Below are positions 33,840 through 43,582 of a stretch of 64,000 bases of DNA, piece after piece. Made by a program: the position numbers and the translations under genes. Source of the stretch: JBBKWU01 sp037969035 (GTDB taxonomy: Bacteria > Pseudomonadota > Alphaproteobacteria > Micavibrionales > Micavibrionaceae); NCBI GenBank assembly GCA_037969035.1, contig JBBKWU010000011.1:1-64000 (forward strand). Reading direction: 5' to 3'. Within the stretch, counting starts at the first letter, position 1, and every line of letters starts with the position of its first letter. The notes under the pieces were generated by a model. That model was not told the DNA's origin. It did no database searches and saw only the letters and a program-made list of their open reading frames with translations.

Positions 33840-35714
33840 ATGACATCTGAACCTGAAGATGAAGATTTTTTGCTTATGGATGAAGACGAGGTCTTTGTTC
33901 CTGCGGAGCATGATACAAGCGAGGCGCTTTCTGGCGAAATCATAGAGCCGCTAAAAGCAAAGCAGCAAAGCCACGGGTCTCGCGATATTGTCCGCGCGGG
34001 CAGTCGTGATCTCGAAGAGTCCAAATCTGCTGGTGGCGGCCGTATCGGTGAGCGTCTTGTGCAGATGAAGATCATTTCTGAAGATCAGCTTAATGTGGCA
34101 CTTCAAGAGAAAAAAGTATCGGGTAAGTTATTGGGCGAGGTTCTGGTTGATCTTGGCTTTATTGATGATAAAACCCTGTCTGCCTTTTTGGCGGAAAGTT
34201 CGGGCTTTGACGTTTTTGACCCAAAGCACACAATTTTGGATGGTGAGGCGCTGCAACTGATCGAAAAGAATGTTGCCTTAAAGCACCATATCCTTCCTGT
34301 ATCAATTGATGAATACCAAGCCGTTGTGGCGATGTCTGATCCGTATGACGTTGTGGCAATGGATACGCTGCGCCGCTTTATGCCGAAGGGTGTTACGATT
34401 AAACCGATTGTGACAACGCCGTCTGTTCTCTCCGAAGCAATTGATGCCGCTTATGGTTATGCGAGCTCTATCAGTGATATTTTGAAAGAGCTGGAAGAGG
34501 GCGCAACGAAGGTTGATGACCTTGCGAGCCTGTCTGAAGATGCAGCCTTTACACACCCGATTGTTCGTTTGGTGAACGCACTTGTGTTTGATGCGGTTAA
34601 AGGCGGAATCTCTGATCTTCACTTTGAGCCCGAAGAAAACTTCGTGCGCTTGCGCTATCGCCTTGATGGCGTTCTCTTTACCGCACAAACATTGCACAAG
34701 CAGCACTGGAATGCGATATCTCAGCGCATTAAAATTATGTCGAACATGAATATTGCGGATAAGCTAACGCCACAAGATGGTCGCTTTAACATGAATATTG
34801 GTGGGCGCGAGGCGGATTTCCGTGTGTCATCATTGCCGACGGTGCATGGCGAAAACATTGTTTTACGTGTGCTTGACCAATCATCCAATATCATGCCGCT
34901 GAGCAAGCTAGGTTTTAGCCCGCATAACTTGAAATTAATCGACAAAGCACAAACAAGCCCTGAGGGTATTATCATTGTTACGGGGCCAACAGGCTCAGGT
35001 AAAACAACATCGCTTTATTCTATGTTGAATGAAATCAATGATGTTGAGGTGAATATTCAAACACTTGAAGATCCTGTTGAGTATTCCTTGCCGATGATTC
35101 GCCAGACGCATGTGCGTGAAGGTGTGTTGGAGTTTGCGGACGGTATTAAGGCGATGCTTCGTCAGGACCCCGATATTATCTTTATTGGCGAGGTTCGCGA
35201 TGCGACAACGGCTGAAATGGCGTTGAAAGCGGCGATGACGGGGCACCAAGTTTATACAACATTGCACACTAATGATTCGTTTGGCGCGTTGCCGCGTCTT
35301 TTGGATTTGGATCAAAAGCCAGGGATGCTTGCGGGGGCTATTATTGCTGTATTTGCGCAACGTTTGGCACGCCGTGTGTGCGTGAATTGCCGTGTTCCTT
35401 ATAAACCAGATGCAGATGAGTGCGCGATTCTCGGTGTTGATGTCGCAGACCCACCAGAAATTTATAAAGCCAAGCAAGGCGGATGTCAGACATGCGCAGG
35501 GCAAGGCTATAAAGGGCGTGTCGCGGTTGTTGAGATTTTATCTTTCGATGATGACCTCAATGAAATTGTGGCTCAAAACGGTTCAAAAGCAGAATTAAAG
35601 AAAAAAGCTGTCGAAAAAGGCTTTAAAAGCATGAAAGACGATGGCATTCTAAAGATACTTGAGGGAATCACTACCCTTGAATCATTATCAAAAGTCGTTG
35701 ATGTAACCAAATAA
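33840..35714 (+). CDS. pilB: Type IV pilus extension ATPase, PilB/MshE-like
   Basis: Cytoplasmic hexameric motor that drives pilus polymerisation. 624 aa. The N-terminal MshEN-type domain (RIGERLVQMKIISEDQLNVAL, about 68-135) often binds cyclic di-GMP in MshE relatives; whether it does so here is not shown. Walker A GPTGSGKTT at 382-390, Asp box QTLEDPVEY, Walker B DPDIIFIGEVRDATTAE (443-459), HisBox GHQVYTTLHTND. Two CxxC pairs (VCVNC, GCQTC) mark the zinc-binding region typical of extension ATPases. It is followed by pilC after 19 bases. Confidence 0.95.
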   Translation: MTSEPEDEDFLLMDEDEVFVPAEHDTSEALSGEIIEPLKAKQQSHGSRDIVRAGSRDLEESKSAGGGRIGERLVQMKIISEDQLNVALQEKKVSGKLLGEVLVDLGFIDDKTLSAFLAESSGFDVFDPKHTILDGEALQLIEKNVALKHHILPVSIDEYQAVVAMSDPYDVVAMDTLRRFMPKGVTIKPIVTTPSVLSEAIDAAYGYASSISDILKELEEGATKVDDLASLSEDAAFTHPIVRLVNALVFDAVKGGISDLHFEPEENFVRLRYRLDGVLFTAQTLHKQHWNAISQRIKIMSNMNIADKLTPQDGRFNMNIGGREADFRVSSLPTVHGENIVLRVLDQSSNIMPLSKLGFSPHNLKLIDKAQTSPEGIIIVTGPTGSGKTTSLYSMLNEINDVEVNIQTLEDPVEYSLPMIRQTHVREGVLEFADGIKAMLRQDPDIIFIGEVRDATTAEMALKAAMTGHQVYTTLHTNDSFGALPRLLDLDQKPGMLAGAIIAVFAQRLARRVCVNCRVPYKPDADECAILGVDVADPPEIYKAKQGGCQTCAGQGYKGRVAVVEILSFDDDLNEIVAQNGSKAELKKKAVEKGFKSMKDDGILKILEGITTLESLSKVVDVTK

Positions 35715-35733
35715 ACAGATGTAGGAAGCTGCC

Positions 35734-36942
35734 ATGCAGCGTTATAAGTATAGAGCGATTAACAATAAAGGTCGTCCTGTGCGCGGTGTAGTCACCGCGG
35801 CGAGTGAAGTTGATCTATACAAACAATTACAAAGCGCAGGGCTTGAGCTTGTTCAATGTGCGTCACTGGATAAGAAAAAAGGCGCAGGTTTCTTTGCACC
35901 TAAGGTTAAAGTCCGCGACATGATTCAGCTTTTCTTGCATTTGGAGCAAATGCAGGATGCGGGCGTGCCGATGCTGGATTCTCTTGGTGATATTCGTGAC
36001 ACCACTGATCATAACGGTTTACGGGATATGATGACGGAAATTCACCGTGATGTATCCGAGGGTAGTTCGTTATCTGAATCTTTGGCGCGCCATCCGAAAG
36101 TATTTAAAAATCTTTATGTGTCACTGATTGCCTCGGGTGAGGAAACGGGTGATTTGACGTCATCATACCGTCAGCTTGTTAAATACCTTAAGTGGGTTGA
36201 TAAGATGCAGACCAAAGTGCGTAAGGCTACGCGCTATCCGATGATTGTCTGTGTGGTTGTTTTTGCGACAGTGCTTATTATGATGACGGTTGTTGTGCCG
36301 CAAATTGTTGGGTTTATCGACAATATCGGTCAAGAAATTCCGTGGTATACAACGGCACTCATGAGCACGTCTGAGTTCTGTGTGAACTATTGGTGGGGGA
36401 TTTTGTTGACACCAATTATTCTTGCCGCCTTGTTTTTCTCTATACGCAAAATGTCGGTTGATGTGGCATATCGTTTGGACTTGATGCTCTTGAGCATGCC
36501 TGTGTTTGGCCCGCTTATCAGGAAAATTAACGTGGCGCGCTTCTCGCAAACCTTTGGCGCGATGTTTGCTAGCGGTATTGATATCCTTAAGGGATTGAGG
36601 GCCGCGCGAACAACGGTAAATAATATGGCACTGATTGAGGCGCTGGACGGTATTCATGAGCAAGTGAGTGCCGGTAGCCCGCTTTCAGAAGCATTTAACG
36701 CATCGGGAGAATTCCCGAGCATGGTCATACGTATGATTAAGGTGGGTGAAGAATCCGGAAATCTTACAGTCGTTCTTGAGCAAGTGTCAGAGTTCTATAC
36801 GCACGATGTGGATGAAGCGATTGAAGGATTGATTGCAATGATTGAACCTTTCCTTACACTTTTCCTTGGGCTTATGATAATATGGATTGCGGTCGCGGTC
36901 TTTGGCCCAATTTACTCCAGTTTCGAAAACATAGATTTCTAA
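35734..36942 (+). CDS. pilC: Pilus platform protein PilC/GspF family (MshG-like)
   Basis: Inner-membrane platform on which the ATPase acts. 402 aa. It has two T2SSF domains with the conserved TMLDSLGDI-like QDAGVPMLDSLGDI and FASGIDILKGLRAAR segments, IASGEETGDL and VGEESGNL repeats (the internal duplication), and three membrane segments near residues 170-190, 220-240 and 375-395. A 10-base gap separates it from the MshI-like gene. Its place next to pilB matches the mshE-mshG pair in MSHA loci. Confidence 0.93.
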   Translation: MQRYKYRAINNKGRPVRGVVTAASEVDLYKQLQSAGLELVQCASLDKKKGAGFFAPKVKVRDMIQLFLHLEQMQDAGVPMLDSLGDIRDTTDHNGLRDMMTEIHRDVSEGSSLSESLARHPKVFKNLYVSLIASGEETGDLTSSYRQLVKYLKWVDKMQTKVRKATRYPMIVCVVVFATVLIMMTVVVPQIVGFIDNIGQEIPWYTTALMSTSEFCVNYWWGILLTPIILAALFFSIRKMSVDVAYRLDLMLLSMPVFGPLIRKINVARFSQTFGAMFASGIDILKGLRAARTTVNNMALIEALDGIHEQVSAGSPLSEAFNASGEFPSMVIRMIKVGEESGNLTVVLEQVSEFYTHDVDEAIEGLIAMIEPFLTLFLGLMIIWIAVAVFGPIYSSFENIDF

Positions 36943-36952
36943 GAATAGCTAT

Positions 36953-38584
36953 ATGGTTGCATCATTTTTAAAACCCTCCCGTTGTGTTCTCCTGATAGGC
37001 GACGAAGCATTATATATTTATAATGTGACTGCGCGTGCGTCCAAGCTTGTGGATGCTGTGCCTTGGCAGGCGGATAGCTTCGAGGATACAGTTTCGCGGC
37101 ATATTATAAAAGACTGTGCGAGCAAGCCTGTGCTTTTGGTCAATGACATGACTGATCAACACTTTAAAGGTGGTCAGCGCCTCCCTCGTGTTGGGATCAT
37201 GGATAAGGCTAATGTTCTGCAGCGTCGCTTGCTTGTCTCGTTCCCGAACTATCCGATTCGTGGTGCGTTGAAGATTAAAGATGTTGAGAAGAGTGAAAAA
37301 TCATCCACGGGCCGTACTGTGTCTTTGGGTGATTTATATCTGTTTTCTGCTGTGCCAATGTCAGAGCCTGTTGTTAAGACAATTTCGGCGGTTCGAAAAT
37401 CAATGGCACCGATTGCAGGATTTGTTCTTCTGCCTATTGAAGCATCTGACATGCTTGCTGCGCTTTCGGCGAAAGTTGTTGAGAAAAAAGCAAAACCTGC
37501 GAAGTGGTCTATTTTCATTGGTCAGCATCAAAGCGGCGCATTGCGGCAGGTTATTACTCGTAATGGGCAATTGGCGATGACGCGTATGACGCCGGTGGTT
37601 AATGATGATTCTGACCCAGGTGTTTGGGCGCGAGAAGTGGCGCAGGAATTCAAAGCAACCGTGAGTTATCTATCACGTTTTGGCTTTTCTTCGGAGGATA
37701 CGACAGATTTATTTGTTGTGGCGAATGCTGCTGCGGGTGAGGCTCTTGAGGGCCTTATTGATATTTCGTGTAAATACACGACATTTACGGCGCGCGAAGC
37801 CTCTAAAATCTTAGGTATTGATATTGGGGTGCAGGAGCAGCCGCGTTATGCTGATGCCCTGCACGCATCATTTATTGGTCAGAAATCAAAATTCATCCTG
37901 CCTATGGATGCGCCAGAGCTTAAAAAAGTTCACCAGCCACGTCAAGTTGCCTCGCTTGCCATTCTCCTTCTTATTTTGTCGGCGGGGTATCTCGGCTGGA
38001 CAGTGATGGGTAGCGGGCAAGACATGTTTACCAAAAGCAACGATCTTGATGATCAACGCCGTATTTTGGCTCAAACCGATGAGGAGCTTAATGTTGAGGT
38101 TGAGCGCATGAAAAGCCTAGGTTTTGATGTGAAGACGATACAGGCTGCGGTGCATACGTTCCGTAATATTGAGGGGAACGAGCTTAAAACAGAAAAGTTG
38201 ATCAAAAAACTGGATGATGCGCTCGGTGGTGATTTGAAATTGGATAGAATTGATATCAAATTAGTACCTAAAAAAGTTGCGCAGGCTGATGATCGGGGGC
38301 GTAGTTTTGGTGGTCTGCCACCGCCCGTCGAATATGAGGTTGTCGGCAATCTTCGTCTTAGTTTTCCTGAATATATTAATCTGGAATACGGTATTCGCGA
38401 AATTAACAATTTGGAGGCGCGCTTAAAGGCGAGCTTGCCGGGTTATGTTGTCAAAGTTGCGAAGCAAATTGGTAATCTTGACGCGGGGCAAACTGTGTCA
38501 GGTGAAGGTGGGAGAACAGCCGAAGAGATTAAAGAAAAATCTGATCGCGAAGCCGTTTTAGAAGTTAGGGGGCCATTGCAATGA
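36953..38584 (+). CDS. MshI-like pilus assembly protein (PilM-PilN type fusion)
   Basis: 543 aa. Residues 1-320 resemble the actin-like PilM fold only weakly (AALSAKVV..., GVWAREVAQEFKATVSYLSRFGF). A single membrane span (about 330-352, SLAILLLILSAGYLGW) leads to a periplasmic PilN-like region with a coiled coil (LDDQRRILAQTDEELNVEVERMK) and a ferredoxin-like domain. This one-polypeptide arrangement is characteristic of MshI in MSHA systems and GspL in type II secretion; PilM and PilN are separate proteins in the classical PilMNOPQ set. Its stop overlaps the next start by four bases. Confidence 0.75.
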   Translation: MVASFLKPSRCVLLIGDEALYIYNVTARASKLVDAVPWQADSFEDTVSRHIIKDCASKPVLLVNDMTDQHFKGGQRLPRVGIMDKANVLQRRLLVSFPNYPIRGALKIKDVEKSEKSSTGRTVSLGDLYLFSAVPMSEPVVKTISAVRKSMAPIAGFVLLPIEASDMLAALSAKVVEKKAKPAKWSIFIGQHQSGALRQVITRNGQLAMTRMTPVVNDDSDPGVWAREVAQEFKATVSYLSRFGFSSEDTTDLFVVANAAAGEALEGLIDISCKYTTFTAREASKILGIDIGVQEQPRYADALHASFIGQKSKFILPMDAPELKKVHQPRQVASLAILLLILSAGYLGWTVMGSGQDMFTKSNDLDDQRRILAQTDEELNVEVERMKSLGFDVKTIQAAVHTFRNIEGNELKTEKLIKKLDDALGGDLKLDRIDIKLVPKKVAQADDRGRSFGGLPPPVEYEVVGNLRLSFPEYINLEYGIREINNLEARLKASLPGYVVKVAKQIGNLDAGQTVSGEGGRTAEEIKEKSDREAVLEVRGPLQ

Positions 38585-39228
38585 TAAAAGTTTTGGGCAC
38601 CAAGCGTTTGATTGTCATGGGTATTGTGGTTGGCTTGAATATTTTTCTGGCGGCGACTTTGTACGGCTATTTACAGCCTAAAAATGTTCAATTGGATCGT
38701 GATCTACGTTCTACTAAATCTCAGGTAACGTCGAAGCGTTCGGAAATTGGTCGTTTGCGCGTTGAGTATCAACAGATACAGGAAGAAAAAGAGTTTTTTG
38801 GTGGACTTGAAAATGCGGGTTTCTTCAATGCTCAAGACCGTGTTCTAGCGCGTCGTCGGATGCAGCAAATCATTGAGCAATCCCGTGTTCTTTCTGCGCG
38901 TTACGATATTTCGCCGCGTGTTGAGGTTCCGAATGAAAAAGCCAAGGAAGCAAATAATGTTGAGCTAAGTAGCCCGATATCCGTTGAAATCGATGCGGTG
39001 GATGATGCTGACTTTTATAACTTTCTTTACCTGATTGAAAACTCATTCCCTGGGCAAACCTCGGTGCGTGAATTGAGTTTGGAGCGTGTTATGGACGTGA
39101 ATGAGGCGGTGCTACGTAGTGTCGGAACTGGCTCTAGTCCTGTTATGGTTCGCGGTAAAATTGGTTTTGTCTGGCGTACGATTGTGCCGTTGGACAAAAT
39201 GGGCACAGACAACGCGGGGGCATTTTAG
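38581..39228 (+). CDS. PilO/MshJ-like alignment protein
   Basis: 215 aa. A short cytoplasmic N-terminus, one membrane span (about residues 11-29, LIVMGIVVGLNIFLAATLYGY), a coiled coil (LRSTKSQVTSKRSEIGRLRVEYQQIQEEKEFF), and a C-terminal ferredoxin-like domain (PISVEIDAVDDADFYNFLYLIENS...). This architecture and its place after an MshI-like gene mark it as the PilO or MshJ equivalent, which links platform to secretin. Identification rests on architecture and position, as family sequences diverge. Confidence 0.75.
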   Translation: MIKVLGTKRLIVMGIVVGLNIFLAATLYGYLQPKNVQLDRDLRSTKSQVTSKRSEIGRLRVEYQQIQEEKEFFGGLENAGFFNAQDRVLARRRMQQIIEQSRVLSARYDISPRVEVPNEKAKEANNVELSSPISVEIDAVDDADFYNFLYLIENSFPGQTSVRELSLERVMDVNEAVLRSVGTGSSPVMVRGKIGFVWRTIVPLDKMGTDNAGAF

Positions 39229-39229
39229 G

Positions 39230-39937
39230 ATGATATTTAAATCTGATAGCTATTTATGCTCGACGTCGCATGTTTTGCTGGCACTTGTTTGCTTGGGCGG
39301 TTTTTCTCTGCTGTCATTGCCCGCCGTTGCGCAAGAAGGTGTGGAAACAGCCATAGAAATTCAAGATGATACTGTTGTCGCAATGCCTGAAGATGCCGCG
39401 ACACAAGAAACATCGGCTGCTGTTGCGCTAGAGGGAAGTGAAGAGGCGATTGAGCTTGAATCGTTGCGCGGTCTTCCTTATCTGACGATTGAAGATACGC
39501 TGCGTTATAAGCGCGAATTGGTCGGCGAAGTTGAACCGTTAAAACCAGATACATCATTGATGTTTTCAAGTTGGGAGCATGCGTTGCTCCGTGAAATGAA
39601 ACGTCAGGATGCGACCGCGCGTCCTGCGACGGCGGGCGAGTTGCTAGCGGCAAGCCGTTCGGATCAACCGCGCGTGAAAGGTATTCGTGAGCTTAGCCTT
39701 GGTGGTATTGTTTTTGCGGGCGTGGATGATTGGACAATTTGGTTGAACGGTCAGCGTGTGACGCCTGATGCTATCCCAAAAGAAATTCTCGATATGCGCG
39801 TTAGTGATTCGTATGTGGAAATTAAATGGTTTGATTCTTATACAAACCTTGTTTATCCGCTGCGTTTAAGGCCGCATCAACGCTTTAACCTCGATAACCG
39901 TATTTTCTTGCCTGGGATGCCAGCGGGAGCGCTGTAG
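39230..39937 (+). CDS. PilP/MshK-like periplasmic protein
   Basis: 235 aa. The start at 39230 follows the previous stop by one base (TAGGATG). A signal peptide or membrane helix is seen at about residues 12-30 (LLALVCLGGFSLLSLPAVAQ). An acidic linker leads to a C-terminal domain with ELSLGGIVFAGVDDWTIWLNGQRVTP and LRLRPHQRFNL, similar to the small beta-fold HR domain of PilP/GspC/MshK. It would bridge the inner-membrane complex and the secretin. The longer in-frame extension to 39101 lies inside the PilO-like gene and is rejected. Confidence 0.65.
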   Translation: MIFKSDSYLCSTSHVLLALVCLGGFSLLSLPAVAQEGVETAIEIQDDTVVAMPEDAATQETSAAVALEGSEEAIELESLRGLPYLTIEDTLRYKRELVGEVEPLKPDTSLMFSSWEHALLREMKRQDATARPATAGELLAASRSDQPRVKGIRELSLGGIVFAGVDDWTIWLNGQRVTPDAIPKEILDMRVSDSYVEIKWFDSYTNLVYPLRLRPHQRFNLDNRIFLPGMPAGAL

Positions 39938-39941
39938 TGCT

Positions 39942-40679
39942 ATGGCGAGTGTAGATCGAGTTCTTGATGTTAAAGATGTTGCCATTTCCTATGGCAAAAA
40001 ACAAATCATGCATAATGTATCACTGTCAGTCTTGGGTAACGAGACTTACGGCTTTATGGGGCTTAATGGTGCGGGCAAAACATCGTTGATTAAGGCTGTG
40101 CTTGGTCTTCGCCAACAGCAAAGCGGAGAGATAAAGATATTCGGGCGTGATCGTTCGGATGCTGAAAGCAAAAAGAGCATTGCATATTTGCCTGAAAAGT
40201 TTGAGCCGCCTTGGTTTTTGACAGGGGTGGAGTTCATTAAGTTCTCAACGGGCTTATATGGTGTGCCTTATGATGAAGCGGAAGTATTTGCGGAATGTGA
40301 GCATTTGGCGTTAGATCCGGCAGTTTTGAAAAATAAAACCCAAAGCTACTCAAAAGGTATGCGTCAAAAATTAGGTATTTTGGCGACGATTCTAACGCGC
40401 TGCCCGTTGTTTATTCTCGATGAGCCGATGAGTGGTTTAGATCCCAAGGCGCGCGCGCTTGTGAAAGATGCGTTGGTGCGGGCAAAGGCCAAAGGTGCCA
40501 CGATATTTCTTAGTTCGCATATTCTTACGGATATGGATGAGCTTTGTGATCGTGTGGCTTTGCTGCATGAGGGGCATTTATTGTTCGAAGGGGCACCCGC
40601 AGAATTAAAAAAGATGACTAAATCGGATAATATGGAACGGGCTTTTCTTGAAAAAATAGGGTTTAAGAGGGCTGCATAA
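39942..40679 (+). CDS. ABC transporter ATP-binding protein within the pilus cluster
   Basis: 245 aa, CcmA/DrrA-like. Walker A GLNGAGKTSLIK (about residues 39-50), Q-loop in IAYLPEKFEPPW, signature YSKGMRQKLGI, Walker B LFILDEPMSGLDP, and H-loop LSSHIL. It starts four bases after the PilP-like gene and so belongs to the operon. A multi-span permease follows 7 kb later at 47932. In Myxococcus xanthus an ABC transporter (PilH, PilI) and PilG are needed for type IV pili; a comparable role is plausible here. Confidence 0.85.
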   Translation: MASVDRVLDVKDVAISYGKKQIMHNVSLSVLGNETYGFMGLNGAGKTSLIKAVLGLRQQQSGEIKIFGRDRSDAESKKSIAYLPEKFEPPWFLTGVEFIKFSTGLYGVPYDEAEVFAECEHLALDPAVLKNKTQSYSKGMRQKLGILATILTRCPLFILDEPMSGLDPKARALVKDALVRAKAKGATIFLSSHILTDMDELCDRVALLHEGHLLFEGAPAELKKMTKSDNMERAFLEKIGFKRAA

Positions 40680-40833
40680 CCATAAATATCCATAAAATAG
40701 ACGTTAAAAGCGTTTTTCTTCACTTTATTGCACTTATAAGGATTCACATATCCTTTCTAATCTGTTAAATTTTAATATGCCCTTCGGCAATGCTAACCTT
40801 TTCCATTCGGAATAATGACAGGAACGTACTGAA

Positions 40834-42657
40834 ATGACATCTGACGACGAAACTCAAGGAAAGAAAAATCTCAATCCTCTTGAAGGCTTAGAGCTCGACG
40901 ATGATCTTGCGCAAGCGACAGATGAGGATTTTGAAGATATCGATGACATTGAAGAGATTATCGAAGCCTCTCCGTTGGGTAGTGAGCTTGATAGCGAAGA
41001 TTTTTCAGGTGACGATGATGATTTTACAGCCGAACTATCCGCGATTTCGGAAGGTGGTCTTGATACAGGTGATATGCCTGCCTATGACACTGATGATGAT
41101 GAATATGTGGGCAAGAGCGGTGGGATGAAGAAGGTCTTGGCTCCTGCTTTGGTGCTCGTTATGACTGCGGGTGTGGCTGGATATATTATGATGAACCCTG
41201 CAATTCTTACGGGTGTCATGGGTGGCGGTTCTACGGATAATAATAGTGCTGTTGTTGCCAATGTCGCCGAGCAAGATATAGTTGTTGCCGTTGATGATGC
41301 GCGTCTCGCGGACGAATCGGATGCGTCGGCGCTTGCTAAAGCTGAGGCGAAGAAGGCAAAGGCACTTGCTAAATCAAAGGCGAAGCGCGACGCTGCGTTA
41401 GTTGCGGTTCCGCCGCAGCCTTCTGTGAATATGAATTCGGATGAGGTTGTGCCTGAAGCGGATACGGCATTGAAATCGGAAGCTGATGTAGAGCAAGCGA
41501 TTTCTGATGTCCTTGATGCGCAAGCCGAGTTGGAGAATGTTCCCGAGATTGGTGAAGTTGCGCTTTTATCTGATTCTGCTGAAAATGTTACGGCAGCGCC
41601 CGTTAAGGATGTCGTTGCTACGGTTGAGCCGCCGACATTTGCAAATGATCTTCCTGTGGAGGTCTCTGTTGATGCACCTGCGATGGAAAAGGAAATGGCT
41701 GTCGATGATTCGGTGGTTGAGTTGCCACGTGCGCCTGCGGAAAGCGCACCTGTTGATGTGCAGCCTGAGCCAGAAATCGTGAAGGAAGTTGTTGCTGAAG
41801 CACCTGAAATGCCTAAAGTCACGCCTGTTGTCGCGGAGAAGAAGGTTGTGGAAACAAAACCTGCTGACCCTGAAAACGACATTTTCGAAAATGATTTTAA
41901 AGAAGCGTCGGGCGCTACTCCCGCGAAGAAGCCTGCGCAGGGTTTGTCTAGTGATAACGATAGTTTTTATGATTCGGAGATTAGGGTTCCAGGTTCTCAG
42001 ATCGCAGGGCCACGTAAGCTTGACCCTAGAATTGAACCGGCAACAAAATTTGTTGTGGCAACACAGGATTATAAAGCAAATGATCAAGAAGCCTTGGTTG
42101 TTGCGGCTAATCGCGCATTGAAGCTGCGCCGTTACGATGCGGCACGCGATATGTTTGATTCGCTTTATGCTAAAAACAAACGTGATAAGCGCATTTTGAT
42201 GGGGCTTGCTGTTGCTCAGCAAAATACAGGCCGCATTGAATCGGCGATTAAAACGTATGAAGAACTTCTGGATATTGATCCTGATAACGCCGATGCGATG
42301 GTGAATATGCTTGGTCTTATCCGTGAGCAGTACCCGTCTGTGGCGCTGCGCCGTTTGATGGACTTGCAGTCTAAATACCCAAGCAATGCCGGCATTGCCG
42401 CGCAAATTGGTGTCACGCAGGCTGATTTGGGGCAACATAATGAAGCGGTTCGTTATCTTTCACGGGCGGCATCGCTTGATCCGCAAAATGCGCAACATTT
42501 ATTTAATCTTGCGATTGTAACGGACAGGCAGGGGCACGGAGCCGAGGCGATCAGTTATTATGAACAAGCTCTGGAAGTTGATACGGTTTATGGCGGTGGT
42601 CAAACATTGCCGCGCGAAACGATCTATGACCGCTTGGCTAAGTTGCGGCGCCGTTAA
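40834..42657 (+). CDS. MshN-like membrane-anchored TPR protein
   Basis: 607 aa. The acidic cytosolic N-terminus (about 1-90, rich in Asp/Glu) is followed by one membrane span (about 102-122, VLAPALVLVMTAGVAGYIMM) and a long Ala/Val/Pro/Glu-rich linker to ~370. C-terminal TPR repeats occupy residues ~420-590 (AARDMFDSLYAKNKRDKRIL, IKTYEELLDIDPDNADAM, EAVRYLSRAASLDPQNAQHL, AISYYEQALEVD). MshN in MSHA loci has the same plan of anchor plus periplasmic TPRs. It could help assemble the secretin. A 154-base spacer precedes it, so it may have its own promoter. Confidence 0.75.
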   Translation: MTSDDETQGKKNLNPLEGLELDDDLAQATDEDFEDIDDIEEIIEASPLGSELDSEDFSGDDDDFTAELSAISEGGLDTGDMPAYDTDDDEYVGKSGGMKKVLAPALVLVMTAGVAGYIMMNPAILTGVMGGGSTDNNSAVVANVAEQDIVVAVDDARLADESDASALAKAEAKKAKALAKSKAKRDAALVAVPPQPSVNMNSDEVVPEADTALKSEADVEQAISDVLDAQAELENVPEIGEVALLSDSAENVTAAPVKDVVATVEPPTFANDLPVEVSVDAPAMEKEMAVDDSVVELPRAPAESAPVDVQPEPEIVKEVVAEAPEMPKVTPVVAEKKVVETKPADPENDIFENDFKEASGATPAKKPAQGLSSDNDSFYDSEIRVPGSQIAGPRKLDPRIEPATKFVVATQDYKANDQEALVVAANRALKLRRYDAARDMFDSLYAKNKRDKRILMGLAVAQQNTGRIESAIKTYEELLDIDPDNADAMVNMLGLIREQYPSVALRRLMDLQSKYPSNAGIAAQIGVTQADLGQHNEAVRYLSRAASLDPQNAQHLFNLAIVTDRQGHGAEAISYYEQALEVDTVYGGGQTLPRETIYDRLAKLRRR

Positions 42658-42678
42658 ACGATAGGGCTGGAGTTTTTT

Positions 42679-43479
42679 ATGATCTGGCCGCTCGCTTTTT
42701 CTGTTTTTTTGTACGGTTTGGTTGCTGGTAGCTTTGCTACGGCGTTGGCTTGGCGCGTGCCGCAAGGAATGTCGGTTGTTAGCCAGACAGACAGCAATCA
42801 TAAAACAGCAGCACGTTCAATTTGCCCTCATTGTAAACATAAGCTCGGATTTTTTGATCTGATTCCGCTTTTGTCGTGGCTTTGTTCAAAAGGGAGCTGC
42901 CGGCATTGTAGTAAGAAAATCAGCATTATTTATCCCTTGATGGAGTTGGTGACAGGGCTTGCCGCTGTTGGTGTTTTTCTGTCGTGGGGGCTGTCATTAC
43001 AAATGGTTGTTATTGTGATGATGTTACCGTTTTTGATGGCGATGATTGTCATTGATTTTAAATATATGCTTCTGCCAGATAAGCTTACGCTAGCCTGTGC
43101 TGTTTTGGGATTAGCTCATGTCGTTCTTATGTTCTGCGCGCAAGATTATGATATGCGCATTCTGACCCATTATATAAGTGCGGGCGTGTTTTATGCTGCT
43201 TTTGCCTTTGCTCTAGCTTTTTTGATGTCAAAAATTTTAAAAAAAGATGCTATGGGCATGGGGGATGTTAAATTTTACCTCGTTGCAGGTCTTTTTCTTG
43301 GATTTTCCTACTTTTCGGCGTTTTTGATTTTTTCTGGTGTTTTTGGCGTGTTATCAGCCCTTATTTGGCGGAAAGTATCAGGAAAGGAAGCATTTCCCTT
43401 CGGTCCAGCACTCATTTTGTCATTATATGGCTGTTTGGTCTTGCAAGGCCTTGGCATCGTTCCGTTTGTCGGGCTATAA
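42679..43479 (+). CDS. pilD: Prepilin peptidase/N-methyltransferase
   Basis: Inner-membrane aspartyl protease that cleaves class III leaders after Gly and methylates the new N-terminus. 266 aa. Zinc-binding Cys pairs are CPHC (~50) and CRHC (~76), with LIPLLSWL between. The catalytic Asp residues are in IVIDFKYMLLPD and GMGDVKFYL. Several membrane spans follow. It would process the three large prepilins and the major pilin of this locus, and any others in the genome. It lies 21 bases after the TPR gene. Confidence 0.95.
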   Translation: MIWPLAFSVFLYGLVAGSFATALAWRVPQGMSVVSQTDSNHKTAARSICPHCKHKLGFFDLIPLLSWLCSKGSCRHCSKKISIIYPLMELVTGLAAVGVFLSWGLSLQMVVIVMMLPFLMAMIVIDFKYMLLPDKLTLACAVLGLAHVVLMFCAQDYDMRILTHYISAGVFYAAFAFALAFLMSKILKKDAMGMGDVKFYLVAGLFLGFSYFSAFLIFSGVFGVLSALIWRKVSGKEAFPFGPALILSLYGCLVLQGLGIVPFVGL

Positions 43480-43582
43480 TATAATCCTGAATTAATTCTT
43501 TTTTTACCCGATCTTTACGTTCCCTTTGCTTTTTTAATATAAAAATAGAAGATGATATTGTCACGCTTGTGAGGAGGCTCTT

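Noticed and set aside
41082..41882. 266-residue minus-strand frame, Ser/Thr/Ala-rich
   Set aside because: Antisense to the Ala/Glu-rich linker of the TPR protein; composition reflects the complementary codons. The 290-residue frame at 41566-42438 is rejected for the same reason.
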